Made by a program: the position numbers and the translations under genes
In this document: piece after piece, positions 7,275 through 15,112 of the stretch
How the letters are laid out: each line of letters starts with the position of its first letter
How positions within the stretch are numbered: the first letter of the stretch is position 1
From: a virus
Virus record (IMG/VR): IMGVR_UViG_3300045004_000044
Span: 1-23,520 of that record
Strand: one strand, 5' to 3'
Length of the DNA: 23,520 bases
Notes under the pieces: generated by a model
The model's input: the letters and a program-made list of their open reading frames with translations, nothing else
Database searches by the model: none
What the model was told of the DNA's origin: nothing

Positions 7275-7300
7275 CCGGGCCGGGATCTAACCCGGCCCGG
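7275..7300 (-). terminator. Strong terminator-like hairpin after the capsid gene
   Basis: A perfect 10-bp inverted repeat (CCGGGCCGGG at 7275-7284 and CCCGGCCCGG at 7291-7300) with a 6-nt loop. On the minus strand it is followed by CTTTCC. It lies 17 nt past the capsid stop codon. It probably ends a fraction of transcripts, or protects the 3' end of capsid mRNA, giving capsid a higher level than downstream genes. Confidence 0.7.
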
Positions 7301-7317
7301 TGACCTCAGATGGCCGC

Positions 7318-8535
7318 TTAGGAAGCGGCCATCTTCAGGGCCTTAATGGCCTCCGGGTTCTGTACGCCGCCGCCAACGCGCTTCGTGGTGTAAAACATCA
7401 CGTAGGGCTTATTGGAGTACGGGTCGCGAAGGACGCGGACGCCAGTGCGATCGACGATCAGATAGCCCCGGCGGAAATCGCCGAAAGCGATCGGTACGGC
7501 GCCGGCCGCCATGTTCGGCATCGCCGCCATTTCCGTCACCGGATAGCCCAGGAGTTGGGCCGGCTGGCCCGCCTGCAGCGAGGGCTGCCAGATGTAGTTG
7601 CCGTCGCCGTCCTTCAGCTTCCGAACCTTCGACAGGCTGTTGCGGTTGGTGACGAAACGCGCGTTCTGCGCGAGCACACCCGGCAGGCTGTAGACCAGGT
7701 CTATCAGCTCGTCGGTCGTAACCGCCGCAGCAGCGGCGGCCGTGGTGACCTGGATCGCGCCCAGGGGATTGTCGGCGGCGTTGGCGGCGCCGGTGACGTA
7801 GGTCAGGAAGCCCTTGGGCTTGTTTGTGCCGTTGCCGGACACGAAGGCCAGGCCCTCCTGGTAGGCGAACTCGGTCTCGACCTCGTTGGCCAGCCAGGCC
7901 TCCAGGTTGACCTCCGCGTCGTCCAGCAGTTGCTGGGTCGCTGCGGGGTTCGCGTACAACTCGCCCGGGACGAAGGTCTGCGCGCCGAACTCCGGAGTCG
8001 CAGTCTCCGGACGGGCGGCAGTTTCACCGACCCAGCCGGAACCGGTACCGTGCAGATTGTACAGCTTCTTGAAGCCGGCGCTCGACACGGTCTGCACGGT
8101 CGCGATCTGGCGCATGGGCGAGACCTCGATCAGCTTGTCGGTGATCGTGCGGTCCCACTCGATGGGGGCCAGATAGCCGCCCTCATCGTCGGCGCCCTTG
8201 TTCAGGGACGCCTCGACGGAGCCTTTGCGGAAGTGCGCCTGAAAGGCCGAGGTGTACTCGGCGTCACGCGGTGCGTCCTTGTTGGCGGCGCCGGCCGCGA
8301 TCTTGGCGTTCAGATCGTCGATCGTCGCCTGGAAACCGTCGATAGCGGCGTCGAGGCGCTGGACCTTCTCGTCCAGGATCACGTCCGCCTTGGCCTTCAG
8401 CTTCTCGTCGTTCGTTTTCTTGAACTCTTCGAAGGCGGCCTGCAGTTGGCCGATCATAGTCTTAGGGTCGGTGACGTCGGCGCGCACGCCGCCGCACAGG
8501 GCGCGCGGAGCTGCGCCCAGCAGATGGGTCTTCAT
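7318..8535 (-). CDS. Major capsid protein, HK97 family
   Basis: A 405-aa HK97-fold capsid protein (PF05065). Residues about 26-84 are a charged heptad-like helix, the delta/scaffold domain removed by the maturation protease in this family. The mature part begins around residue 108-118 ('NKGADDEGGYLAPIEW', a typical N-arm start). Later landmarks are 'SGWVGETAARPET' and 'GELYANPAATQQLLDD' (E-loop/P-domain region), 'FVSGNGTNKPKGFL' and the closing 'DRTGVRVLRDPYSNKPYVMFYTTKRVGG'. AGGAG lies 8 nt before the ATG. It follows the protease by 21 nt and is followed by a strong hairpin. Confidence 0.97.
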   Translation of the reverse strand: MKTHLLGAAPRALCGGVRADVTDPKTMIGQLQAAFEEFKKTNDEKLKAKADVILDEKVQRLDAAIDGFQATIDDLNAKIAAGAANKDAPRDAEYTSAFQAHFRKGSVEASLNKGADDEGGYLAPIEWDRTITDKLIEVSPMRQIATVQTVSSAGFKKLYNLHGTGSGWVGETAARPETATPEFGAQTFVPGELYANPAATQQLLDDAEVNLEAWLANEVETEFAYQEGLAFVSGNGTNKPKGFLTYVTGAANAADNPLGAIQVTTAAAAAAVTTDELIDLVYSLPGVLAQNARFVTNRNSLSKVRKLKDGDGNYIWQPSLQAGQPAQLLGYPVTEMAAMPNMAAGAVPIAFGDFRRGYLIVDRTGVRVLRDPYSNKPYVMFYTTKRVGGGVQNPEAIKALKMAAS

Positions 8536-8556
8536 GATGATATCTCCTGACGCGCC

Positions 8557-9441
8557 TTAGGCGCGGATGGTGGCAAGCAAGTCGGCCATGGAAGCCGACA
8601 GTTCGTGGTCGCCAGCGCCCGGCGTGGCGTCGTCATCAGGGGCAGCGCCAGGCGTGCCCTTGATCTTGCTGATGCGGTCGCGCGCCTGGGTGCGCGTCAT
8701 GCCCGCACGGACGAGGTCAAGCTCCGCGGCGCGGAGCTCGTTGACCCGGCGATCTTCCGCCTTGGCTTTCTCGTCGGTTGTGGTCTTGTCGGCTGGCAGC
8801 AGAGCGTCGGCGAACCCGCGCTCGATCGCCTGCGAGCCTGACATGAAGGTCTCGGCGTCCATCCAGGCCGCGATCTGGTCCGCCTTCTGTCCCGAACGGG
8901 CGGCATAGACTTCGACCATGGCAGCGTCGAACGGGTCAAGGAACTCAGCGGTCTCGCGCATGTCGTGCCGGTTCCCCATCGCGAGAACCCAGCAGTTGTG
9001 GATCATCAGGAAGGAAGCCGCCCCGATCTCGATCTTGTCGCCGGCCATGGCGATAATCGAGGCGGCGGAGGCGGCCATCCCCATGACCTTGACCGTGATC
9101 TCCTGCGGGTGCTCGCGCAGGACATTGTAGATCGCGATCCCCTCGAACATGTCGCCGCCCGGCGAGTTGATCTGGACCTCGACGGGCCGGTCTCCGATGG
9201 CGCGAAGCTGCTGCGAAACCTTCTTCGCCGTGATCCCGCCGCCGGACCAGAAGTCCTCGCCGATCACATCGAACATGGTGACGACGTTGTCGCCCCGCTC
9301 CAGGGCGCGCACGCCCGCCGCGTCTTCCGACCATTTGTCGAAGACCTGGGGCTTCGTGAATGCCGCCACGTCACGGCGCGCGGGGAGGGGCATGGCCCCC
9401 GGACGCGCCTTGGCAAAAACCCGCAGATTACGCTGGCGCAT
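8557..9441 (-). CDS. Head maturation protease, ClpP-like (S14)
   Basis: A 294-aa prohead protease with a ClpP fold. 'VEVQINSPGGDMFEGIAIYNVL' (residues about 87-108, quoted in full length of 22 only by its key SPGGD motif) is the oxyanion-side motif. The nucleophile is Ser125 in GMAASAAS, and the catalytic His is 148 in MIHNCW; Asp169 or Asp172 in FLDPFD may complete the triad. Residues about 215-294 are a charged extension beyond the ClpP core that could serve as scaffold. It cleaves the capsid delta domain and then itself. It overlaps the portal gene by 14 nt, the standard portal-protease-capsid order. Confidence 0.95.
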   Translation of the reverse strand: MRQRNLRVFAKARPGAMPLPARRDVAAFTKPQVFDKWSEDAAGVRALERGDNVVTMFDVIGEDFWSGGGITAKKVSQQLRAIGDRPVEVQINSPGGDMFEGIAIYNVLREHPQEITVKVMGMAASAASIIAMAGDKIEIGAASFLMIHNCWVLAMGNRHDMRETAEFLDPFDAAMVEVYAARSGQKADQIAAWMDAETFMSGSQAIERGFADALLPADKTTTDEKAKAEDRRVNELRAAELDLVRAGMTRTQARDRISKIKGTPGAAPDDDATPGAGDHELSASMADLLATIRA

Positions 9442-10714
9442 CGCCGCCTCCGTTTTCTTCGGGCGAGGGCGAGCCGCCCTGATTGCCCTTGCTGATCGCG
9501 TTGCTGGCCGGATCGGTGTCGTCCGGCATGTCGTTGAGGCGACGCACCTCGTTCGGGCTCATCCATCCCGGCTGACCACCGGCACCCAAGGCCTTCGCGA
9601 AGAAGTCGCCCTGATCTTTCGTCGAGCCGCGAAGCAGAGCCCCAGGATTGAACTTGACAGCGTACCGATCCTTCTCCGCCCCGGTTAGGAGTGACCGCTC
9701 GGCGGCCTGCTGCCAGGCCTCAAACCAGGGGTTCAGGGCGTACTGGACGAAAAACTGGCCCAGCGCCTGGATGCCTGAGCCCCAGCTGGTCTCATCGACC
9801 ATCAGGAGCGGGCGCGGCACACCGGTCACGCGGGCGATTTCCTCGACCTGCATCTTCCGCAGCTCGGTCAGCTGCGAATCCCGCGCGTTCTGCGACAGGG
9901 CGATGTAATCCATGCCCTCTTCGAGAATCAGGTTCTTGCCGGCGTTCTCCGCGCCCTCCTTGTCGGCGAGCGAGCTCTTCAGACGTTCGAAGGCTGGATC
10001 CGACAACTTGCCGGGATGCTTCAGGGCGCCGCCGACAAACGAGCCGTTCTTGAACAGTCTACCGGCCGCCAGTTCGGCACTAAGCGCCAAACCGATCGCA
10101 TCACGCGCCTGCTTGACCAGCGACATGCCACAGATGCCGTCGAGCGACAGGCCGCGCAGATGGAAAACCTCCTCCGGCCGCAGTGTGCGTAGGGCGCCGT
10201 TCTTCGGCTGGTATCGGTAGCTGACGCTCCAGTCGTCGTTCTGGACCGGCGTCACCAGATCGGGGTCGAGAGGCACGAGCCGGATAATCTCGTCGCGACC
10301 GGTTCGGATCTGTCGCGACCGGATAATCAGCGCATAGGCATTGCCCTTCACCAGGGCCCGCAGCTGCATCAGCGATCGGAAGTCGAACGCCGTTTGCCAG
10401 TTGTTCGGCTCCCGATGCAGAATGCGGAACAGCGGGTGATCCGCCTTCTCCTTCGTCTCGTCGTCGATGACGTGAAGCGGCAGCATGCCAATCGCGTAGG
10501 AGATCAGGCTGACCGCCCGGAACATGGCCGGGTTGCGCAGCGCGGTCTGCGTGCTGACCCGGGCGCCCGAGGCGGCCTCGTAGCCGTCGCGCATGAACTC
10601 CAGCAAAAACGGGTCGTTCAGCGAGTAGGCCATGAAGGCGTCGCCGTGAGGCTGGCGCGCCGTCATGGCGGACTCTGGCTTTGCGCCAAAACCTAGCAGG
10701 CGGGCAAAGTTCAT
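9428..10714 (-). CDS. Portal protein, HK97 family
   Basis: A 428-aa portal (PF04860), the dodecameric DNA gate at one capsid vertex. Family landmarks are 'NPAMFRAVSLISYAIGMLPLHV' (start of the fold), 'HPLFRILHREPNNWQTAFDF', 'LVKGNAYALIIR', the 'EEVFHLRG' strand and 'MQVEEIARVTGVPRPLLMVDE' in the stem/crown region (all quoted in part). The last 40 residues are Gly/Asn/Pro-rich and disordered. A GGAGG site lies 4 nt before the ATG, immediately after the terminase stop at 10725. Length is normal for the family. Confidence 0.96.
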   Translation of the reverse strand: MNFARLLGFGAKPESAMTARQPHGDAFMAYSLNDPFLLEFMRDGYEAASGARVSTQTALRNPAMFRAVSLISYAIGMLPLHVIDDETKEKADHPLFRILHREPNNWQTAFDFRSLMQLRALVKGNAYALIIRSRQIRTGRDEIIRLVPLDPDLVTPVQNDDWSVSYRYQPKNGALRTLRPEEVFHLRGLSLDGICGMSLVKQARDAIGLALSAELAAGRLFKNGSFVGGALKHPGKLSDPAFERLKSSLADKEGAENAGKNLILEEGMDYIALSQNARDSQLTELRKMQVEEIARVTGVPRPLLMVDETSWGSGIQALGQFFVQYALNPWFEAWQQAAERSLLTGAEKDRYAVKFNPGALLRGSTKDQGDFFAKALGAGGQPGWMSPNEVRRLNDMPDDTDPASNAISKGNQGGSPSPEENGGGDAPA

Positions 10715-10724
10715 TCCGCCTCCC

Positions 10725-12404
10725 TCAGACCATCAGAAGGCCCCGCGCCTCGTAGACGCTCGGCCCCGTCGCCATGGGCTTGCGCGCCATCAGCATCATC
10801 GCGTTGAACGCCGCCACGAGCGGGTCGATCTTTGCCCGGCCGGCCGACTGTTTGGTGATGATCACCGCGCCGCCTCGGACCTCGACCTTCGCGTTGCCGA
10901 CACACCAGGCCATCATCCGCTGACCGCCATGCTTCAGCGATCCGTTCTTCAGCTTGATCTCCGCGCCCCAGGAGGCCGGCGAGAGCGCAAATCCCTGTCG
11001 AATCGCGACCTGCTGTCCCGGCGCGATTCCGCGCGCCTCCAGCTCATCGACGAGCGCGGCGACGCCGATTGGGTCGATCCCCACGCCCTCAGACTCGGGC
11101 AGCAGGGAAGCCTCCTTGACCCGTTCGATGTAGGCCGCAGCCTCCATGATTGGGGCCATCGGATCTTCGCTGATCGTCAGGTCGCCATCGCCTTCGAAGT
11201 CCTTCAGCCGGCTTGCGATGTCCGCGCGGCGCTTAAGCACGTCGTCGTGCGCCCAGGCATGGGTCCAGAGCAGCCACTTCTGCGTTTCCCTGCACCGGCC
11301 CAGCACCGCCAGACCGAACAAGTCGTCCAGGCCGCCGCCGTCGATGCCAATCGTGCAGACCTCCGAACGCGCCAGGACCTCTTCGAGGGTCAGGCTCTTG
11401 TCTGTCGCCGCTTCCCAATAGTCGGCGCCGGCCCAGCGGTTGTTCGCCAGCTTCAACCCGATCTCGACGTTCAGGTGCTTGGCGAGGAAAACCTGCCTTT
11501 CGCCCCCGGTCGCGTTCTCGACCTTGCGAAGCTCAGCCTCCAGCCACTCCTGATCGACCGACCGGCCCAGATTCGGGTTGGTGATGTAGAAGTTTTCCGG
11601 CCGCAGGAAGGCCTCGGCCTCCACCATCTGCTCTGGAAACTCATAGATGACGGGAAGGGAGCGCTGATCCGCGATCTTACCGTCCCGAACGTCGCGGAAA
11701 TAGTCGAGCTTGGTCTTGAAAACCCCCGCCGGCTCTTCGTCCGACTGCGTGCTGGCCCAGATGATGAAGCCCTCGGGCCTAGAGACCGTGCCGCCCGTGG
11801 CCTCTCGAAGCATCGCGTCAGCCTTGGCGCGTTTTCCGAAGACCCACAGCTCGTCGATGAAGATGTGGCCGGCCTTCTTGCCGGACACCGTGTCCGTGTC
11901 GGCCGCCACGACCTTCAGCATGGCGCCGTTGTCGCGGTGCGTGATCGTCCTGATATGATCCTGGACGTGGAAGAGGTCTTCCAACTCCTCGTCCGCCTTC
12001 ACCATGTCCCGCGCGGGCTTGTAGGCGTTCTGGGCGACCTCGATTGTCGGCGCTAGGATCAGCAGCTCCGCCGAATGGCGCCAGTTCCGGATGAGCGCCG
12101 TGAGCATGATGCCCGCCGCAATGGTGGACTTCGAGTTCTTCTTGCTGATGAGCAGGAAGAACTCCTTGATCAGACGCCGGCCGCTTACTGCGTCATAGGC
12201 GCCGAAGATGGCCGATACGAAATCGAACACCCACTGCTCACAGGCCTCGCCGAAAGTCGGTTGACGCGGCGCATCCACGATGCGGAGCGACTTGAAGACC
12301 TCCAGCGCCTCTCGCGCTTCGTCCCTGAACAGCGGCGACGGGATAAGGGACCGCTTGGCGACGATCCGGTCTCTCCAGTCGACGCAGGCTGTCGACCACT
12401 CCAC
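10725..12404 (-). CDS. Terminase large subunit, HK97/TerL type
   Basis: A 559-aa packaging motor with an ATPase and a nuclease half. The Walker A-like motif is SKKNSKST (residues 87-94) and the Walker B is IFIDE (181-185). 'LAPT' (117-120) and 'WASTQSD' (motif III) are in place. The C-terminal RNase-H-like nuclease starts with [11 protein letters not shown] (Asp355 the expected metal ligand). The partner small subunit is upstream and separated by only 3 nt. The HNH gene nearby suggests a cos-type (cohesive end) packaging system as in HK97 relatives, which is inference. Full length and intact. Confidence 0.96.
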   Translation of the reverse strand: MEWSTACVDWRDRIVAKRSLIPSPLFRDEAREALEVFKSLRIVDAPRQPTFGEACEQWVFDFVSAIFGAYDAVSGRRLIKEFFLLISKKNSKSTIAAGIMLTALIRNWRHSAELLILAPTIEVAQNAYKPARDMVKADEELEDLFHVQDHIRTITHRDNGAMLKVVAADTDTVSGKKAGHIFIDELWVFGKRAKADAMLREATGGTVSRPEGFIIWASTQSDEEPAGVFKTKLDYFRDVRDGKIADQRSLPVIYEFPEQMVEAEAFLRPENFYITNPNLGRSVDQEWLEAELRKVENATGGERQVFLAKHLNVEIGLKLANNRWAGADYWEAATDKSLTLEEVLARSEVCTIGIDGGGLDDLFGLAVLGRCRETQKWLLWTHAWAHDDVLKRRADIASRLKDFEGDGDLTISEDPMAPIMEAAAYIERVKEASLLPESEGVGIDPIGVAALVDELEARGIAPGQQVAIRQGFALSPASWGAEIKLKNGSLKHGGQRMMAWCVGNAKVEVRGGAVIITKQSAGRAKIDPLVAAFNAMMLMARKPMATGPSVYEARGLLMV

Positions 12405-12407
12405 CGG

Positions 12408-12980
12408 TTACTGCACCAGCCGAATAGGCGGCGGGGGCGAAGCGAAGCGGCTGCTGCTTTTTGCGACCCGCTGTCCGGCCTCCTGGCGCTGTTTCTTGAC
12501 GCCCTGGGGGGCTCCCGCTTCCGCCAACGTCTTTGCCGCCGTCGCCAGCGCCTTAAGAACATCGGATCTGGTCTTCAGCGACACCGCCTGCATCAGGGCG
12601 GCGCGCTGCCCGCTGGCGTCGGCCTCGTCGGTTGACGAAACGATCAGTGACTCTAGCTCGCCTTGTCGGCTCGTGGTGGCGTCCAGCTCGTCCATCATCC
12701 GCATGACGAGGTTCCGACCTCGACCGACGATTGCCTCGGGCGTCGTGTTCTCAGGGGTCAGGACAGTGCCGATGTAAACTTTCTCGGGCTCCGGGTGCGC
12801 GGCCTCAGCCTGCGCACCATCCTGCGAACTCGGGCGCTCCCATCCGTCCTTCTTGGCGCGCTTTCGGATCGCCGCTTCTGTGATCCCGTACCAGCGGGCA
12901 ATCTCGCGCACAGACATCTTGCTCGTGCGGTAGTCGCGCTCGATCTCAGCCCAATCGACGGGCTTTTTTTCATCCGCCAT
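12408..12980 (-). CDS. Terminase small subunit-like HTH protein
   Basis: A 190-aa protein that binds packaging-start DNA by inference. Residues 5-45 contain an HTH ('DYRTSKMSVREIARWYGIT' and 'AIRKRAKKDGW', typical of small terminases of the DNA-binding phage type). The middle (about 80-150) is helical and would oligomerise; the end is basic and Pro-rich. I chose the ATG at 12980 because AGGAG lies 5 nt upstream; the frame runs to 13007 without a better site. It sits immediately before the large subunit, overlapping nothing and leaving a 3-nt gap. Confidence 0.88.
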   Translation of the reverse strand: MADEKKPVDWAEIERDYRTSKMSVREIARWYGITEAAIRKRAKKDGWERPSSQDGAQAEAAHPEPEKVYIGTVLTPENTTPEAIVGRGRNLVMRMMDELDATTSRQGELESLIVSSTDEADASGQRAALMQAVSLKTRSDVLKALATAAKTLAEAGAPQGVKKQRQEAGQRVAKSSSRFASPPPPIRLVQ

Positions 12981-13103
12981 GAGGGCTCCTGCCGGCCCGG
13001 TTCGCACCCGCGAACTTCCCAGCCGGGATTTAATCTGTCCGTGAGTAGGCGGCCGGTCTGTGAGCGACGGACCTTCGGAAGTTTCGATGCCCCCCTGGGG
13101 CTG

Positions 13104-13484
13104 TCAGCTCCAGTCGCCCCGTTGGTGGAGGCTGGACTGCTCTTCGGCCTGGATAGCGCTGTCGTGGACGGCCTTGCTGACCGTCTCGACGTTGGCTGGG
13201 TCCCAGAAAAGGGCGGGGTCGCCACGGTGCGGACGCTTATGGTTGGCTACCGGGCTGTCAGGCGCGGGATATGTCCCGCCACAGAGTTGGCCCGTCCGCT
13301 GGCAGGTGTAGTTGTCCCGGATGTGGACCTCAGCCTTGAGGTCACGCCATCGTTTCGTCTTGTACCAGGCCTTCCATGGCTGGCTATGCTGTGCAGGCGC
13401 GGGGCCTCTGGATGCATCCGAAGCAAAGGCCCGGCGATCGCACGCGTAGTTGACGCGACTGGACAGGTGCGACAGTCGGGCCAT
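13104..13484 (-). CDS. HNH endonuclease next to terminase
   Basis: A 126-aa HNH nuclease. 'WYKTKRWRDLKAEVHIRDNYTC' style start, Cys61 and Cys68 (first zinc knuckle), the catalytic region 'NHKRPHRGDPALFWDPANVE' (Asn-His at 81-82, Asn98) and a final His107 are visible. Unusually the second Cys-x-x-Cys pair that normally surrounds the last His is replaced (TVSKAVHD, Ser and Val). HNH proteins beside terminases assist cohesive-end cutting in HK97-like phages (known). AGGAG lies 6 nt before the ATG. It is the first gene of the late block, after a 372-bp gap. Confidence 0.9.
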   Translation of the reverse strand: MARLSHLSSRVNYACDRRAFASDASRGPAPAQHSQPWKAWYKTKRWRDLKAEVHIRDNYTCQRTGQLCGGTYPAPDSPVANHKRPHRGDPALFWDPANVETVSKAVHDSAIQAEEQSSLHQRGDWS

Positions 13485-13856
13485 CGCGAGCTCCTGATCT
13501 ATCCGGGAATGACCGCCATGCCAGCAATGGGAACGGCTATGCCGTGCCGCGCCGCTGGGTTGACGCTATGGACGCCTGGCTATCCCGAGCCATCGTCAGC
13601 GCTGGTCGGTCGAGATGAACGTCCCTTGTCCCGGTGCTGGACGACGTGGAACTGGCGCGGGGTATCTTGTCGGACTGCTCAGGGCGAGTTTCGCCTTACC
13701 GACGATGCAGTCCCCTATCGAGGTCGCTGATCGTCCGGACCGAGGCCTGCCCGCTGGGCTGTTTTACCAAGGGGCTGCATTGCCCGTGAGCTGTGTCCGC
13801 ACCATCTGCCTGCCATGATTTGCGCCGAGGTGCAAGCCCCGGCGCAACATCTTGTG
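13485..13856. other. Gene-poor gap between early and late blocks
   Basis: No convincing gene is seen on either strand in these 372 bases. Open frames on the plus strand here continue into the HNH and terminase genes and look like shadows. The minus strand, the direction of transcription, has stops in all frames. The right end holds an inverted repeat just past the NusG-like gene (13820-13847). Position suggests a late promoter or an antitermination leader; I could not identify a consensus promoter by eye. Confidence 0.5.
13820..13847 (-). terminator. Hairpin after the NusG-like gene
   Basis: A perfect 8-bp inverted repeat (TTGCGCCG at 13820-13827, CGGCGCAA at 13840-13847, 12-nt loop) begins 9 nt past the stop codon of the NusG-like gene. 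There is no T-run afterward on the minus strand, so it is not a clear Rho-independent terminator. It may be a weak terminator or part of a leader on which the NusG-like protein acts. Confidence 0.4.
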
Positions 13857-14351
13857 TCAGGCAGCCGCCTCCCACTCTTCATCCTCGCCGTCCAGCTCTC
13901 CAGACAGCACCAGATCCAGGCGCCCGTTGGGATCGGTCTTCAACAGCTTGCCGAGGGCGGTCAGTCCGTTCCCGACCAGCCGATTCATCGAACCGACCAT
14001 GGGCTTCGGCGGCAAATATCGGTGCGACGTGGTCTGGTCAAACTCGCCGGCGCACTGGCGGGCCATCAGCTGATAGACCAGAGACGCCAACCGTTCGCTG
14101 CTAAGCCGGGTCTCGACGATCCGCGTCAGCCCGTCGATGTCGTACAGCTGGTCATAGTCATTCCAGGGGCCCAGGCCGACGAACAGATAGCCGGGGAACA
14201 GGGGCCGCTCCACCTCCTCGCGACCGCCCTTCGGAACAGACTTGTACGTCCGTTCGATCGGGCAATAGACCGTGAAGCGGTGCTCTCGCAGAGCGATCGC
14301 CGCCCGGCGGCCGGCTTGGGTCACTTGGGCGATGTGCCAGGTCAAGGTCAT
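13857..14351 (-). CDS. NusG-like (NGN domain) protein, candidate late-gene antiterminator
   Basis: A 164-aa protein with a NusG N-terminal-type domain: Trp5 after a beta start (TWHIAQVTQAGRRAAIALRE), 'FTVYCPIERTYK' (26-37) and the diagnostic 'RPLFPGYLFVGL' strand (49-60). NusG-family proteins bind RNA polymerase and alter pausing or termination (known). The C-terminal KOW domain is not obvious; 'LTALGKLLKTDPNGRLDLVL' (130-149) may be a degenerate version. It is the last gene of the early operon, directly before the late genes, the same place as lambda Q. A role in switching on late transcription is inferred. Its ATG overlaps the upstream gene's TGA. Confidence 0.85.
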   Translation of the reverse strand: MTLTWHIAQVTQAGRRAAIALREHRFTVYCPIERTYKSVPKGGREEVERPLFPGYLFVGLGPWNDYDQLYDIDGLTRIVETRLSSERLASLVYQLMARQCAGEFDQTTSHRYLPPKPMVGSMNRLVGNGLTALGKLLKTDPNGRLDLVLSGELDGEDEEWEAAA

Positions 14352-15112
14352 GCGGCGGCTCCGTCGTGGTCTTGCGGTTTGGGGGCGATGGTTCCGGCGC
14401 GCTCGAGCATGGCGCGCATTTCGGCGCTCATGGCGCTGCCGGGCGGCAGGGGCGCGGCTGGCGTGGGCTTGCGGGCGGCCTGCCGGGCGGCGAGGGCCTT
14501 GGCGGTCGGCGTCTGAGACAAGGCCTCCAGGGTCTGGGCCAACATGGCCTTGACCTCTTCGGGCGAGTGCCGGACCACCGGCGCCTCAATCATGACTTCC
14601 GCCGCGCGGGCTTGAACCACCGCCGCGCGGGCGCGGTTATGAGCTCGGGTCCAGCGGCCGGGCGTCGTCGATTGCCGGGCCAGATCCGCCAGACGGCCGG
14701 GCTTGGGCAGAAACTCCGACTTCGGGTCGGCGACATGGGCCTTCATGCCCGCTTCGATCTGCGCCGGCGTCAGTCCGTCCAGGGCGTCGAAATAGTCGGC
14801 CCAGAACGCCGCCGTCTCGCCTGTGTCCCGTTCCGGCTGGGGATAGGTCGCGAACCGGCTCCCGATGATGTCGCGGACCTCCGATTCAGAGGCCGGACGC
14901 AGGGCCGCCGCGCGCAGGGCCGGCATCGCCATCGCCGCCTCAGACCGCAACATCTCGCTCTTGGCGATGACGTCGACGGCCTTGGCGTCAGTAGGCTCGT
15001 CGAGCAGCCACGAGGCCAGCGGCTTGCTCAGCACCGGCGTAGTGACGGTCGAGGTTTGCGCGTTTTGCGGACAGCTTAGCGCTCGGGCGGTGTTCATCGG
15101 CTGGGCTTGCAT
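14348..15112 (-). CDS. Putative replication protein, P-like (helicase-loader position)
   Basis: A 254-aa soluble protein. The most conserved-looking part is residues 76-147: 'SEVRDIIGSRFATYP', then 'FWADYFDALDGLTPAQIEAGM' and 'EFLPKPGRLADLA', which resembles the pattern of phage helicase-loader-type proteins (a helical domain with W...L..L....i..g......EFPP.PG.l). It follows the initiator gene, the position of lambda P, so loading the host helicase is a reasonable inference. The ATG at 15112 gives a 125-nt overlap with the initiator gene; alternative starts are at 15097 and 14953 (the latter past the overlap, giving 201 aa). The start is therefore uncertain; C-terminal residues 200-254 are Ala/Pro-rich. 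Confidence 0.72.
   Translation of the reverse strand: MQAQPMNTARALSCPQNAQTSTVTTPVLSKPLASWLLDEPTDAKAVDVIAKSEMLRSEAAMAMPALRAAALRPASESEVRDIIGSRFATYPQPERDTGETAAFWADYFDALDGLTPAQIEAGMKAHVADPKSEFLPKPGRLADLARQSTTPGRWTRAHNRARAAVVQARAAEVMIEAPVVRHSPEEVKAMLAQTLEALSQTPTAKALAARQAARKPTPAAPLPPGSAMSAEMRAMLERAGTIAPKPQDHDGAAA

Noticed and set aside
7300-8550. 416-aa open frame on the plus strand opposite the capsid gene
   Set aside because: Shadow frame of a high-G+C gene; no RBS or domain and the capsid on the other strand is unambiguous.
10665-12056. 463-aa plus-strand frame opposite the terminase large subunit
   Set aside because: Shadow of a fully conserved TerL.
12663-13730. 355-aa plus-strand frame across small terminase, HNH gene and the gap
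   Set aside because: Antisense to two well-supported genes, no RBS and no family resemblance.
13715-13816. 33-aa minus-strand frame in the gap before the HNH gene
   Set aside because: No ribosome-binding site, starts inside the hairpin region and lacks coupling to a neighbour.
13815-14516. 233-aa plus-strand frame opposite the NusG-like gene
   Set aside because: Antisense to a recognised NGN domain; likely chance frame.
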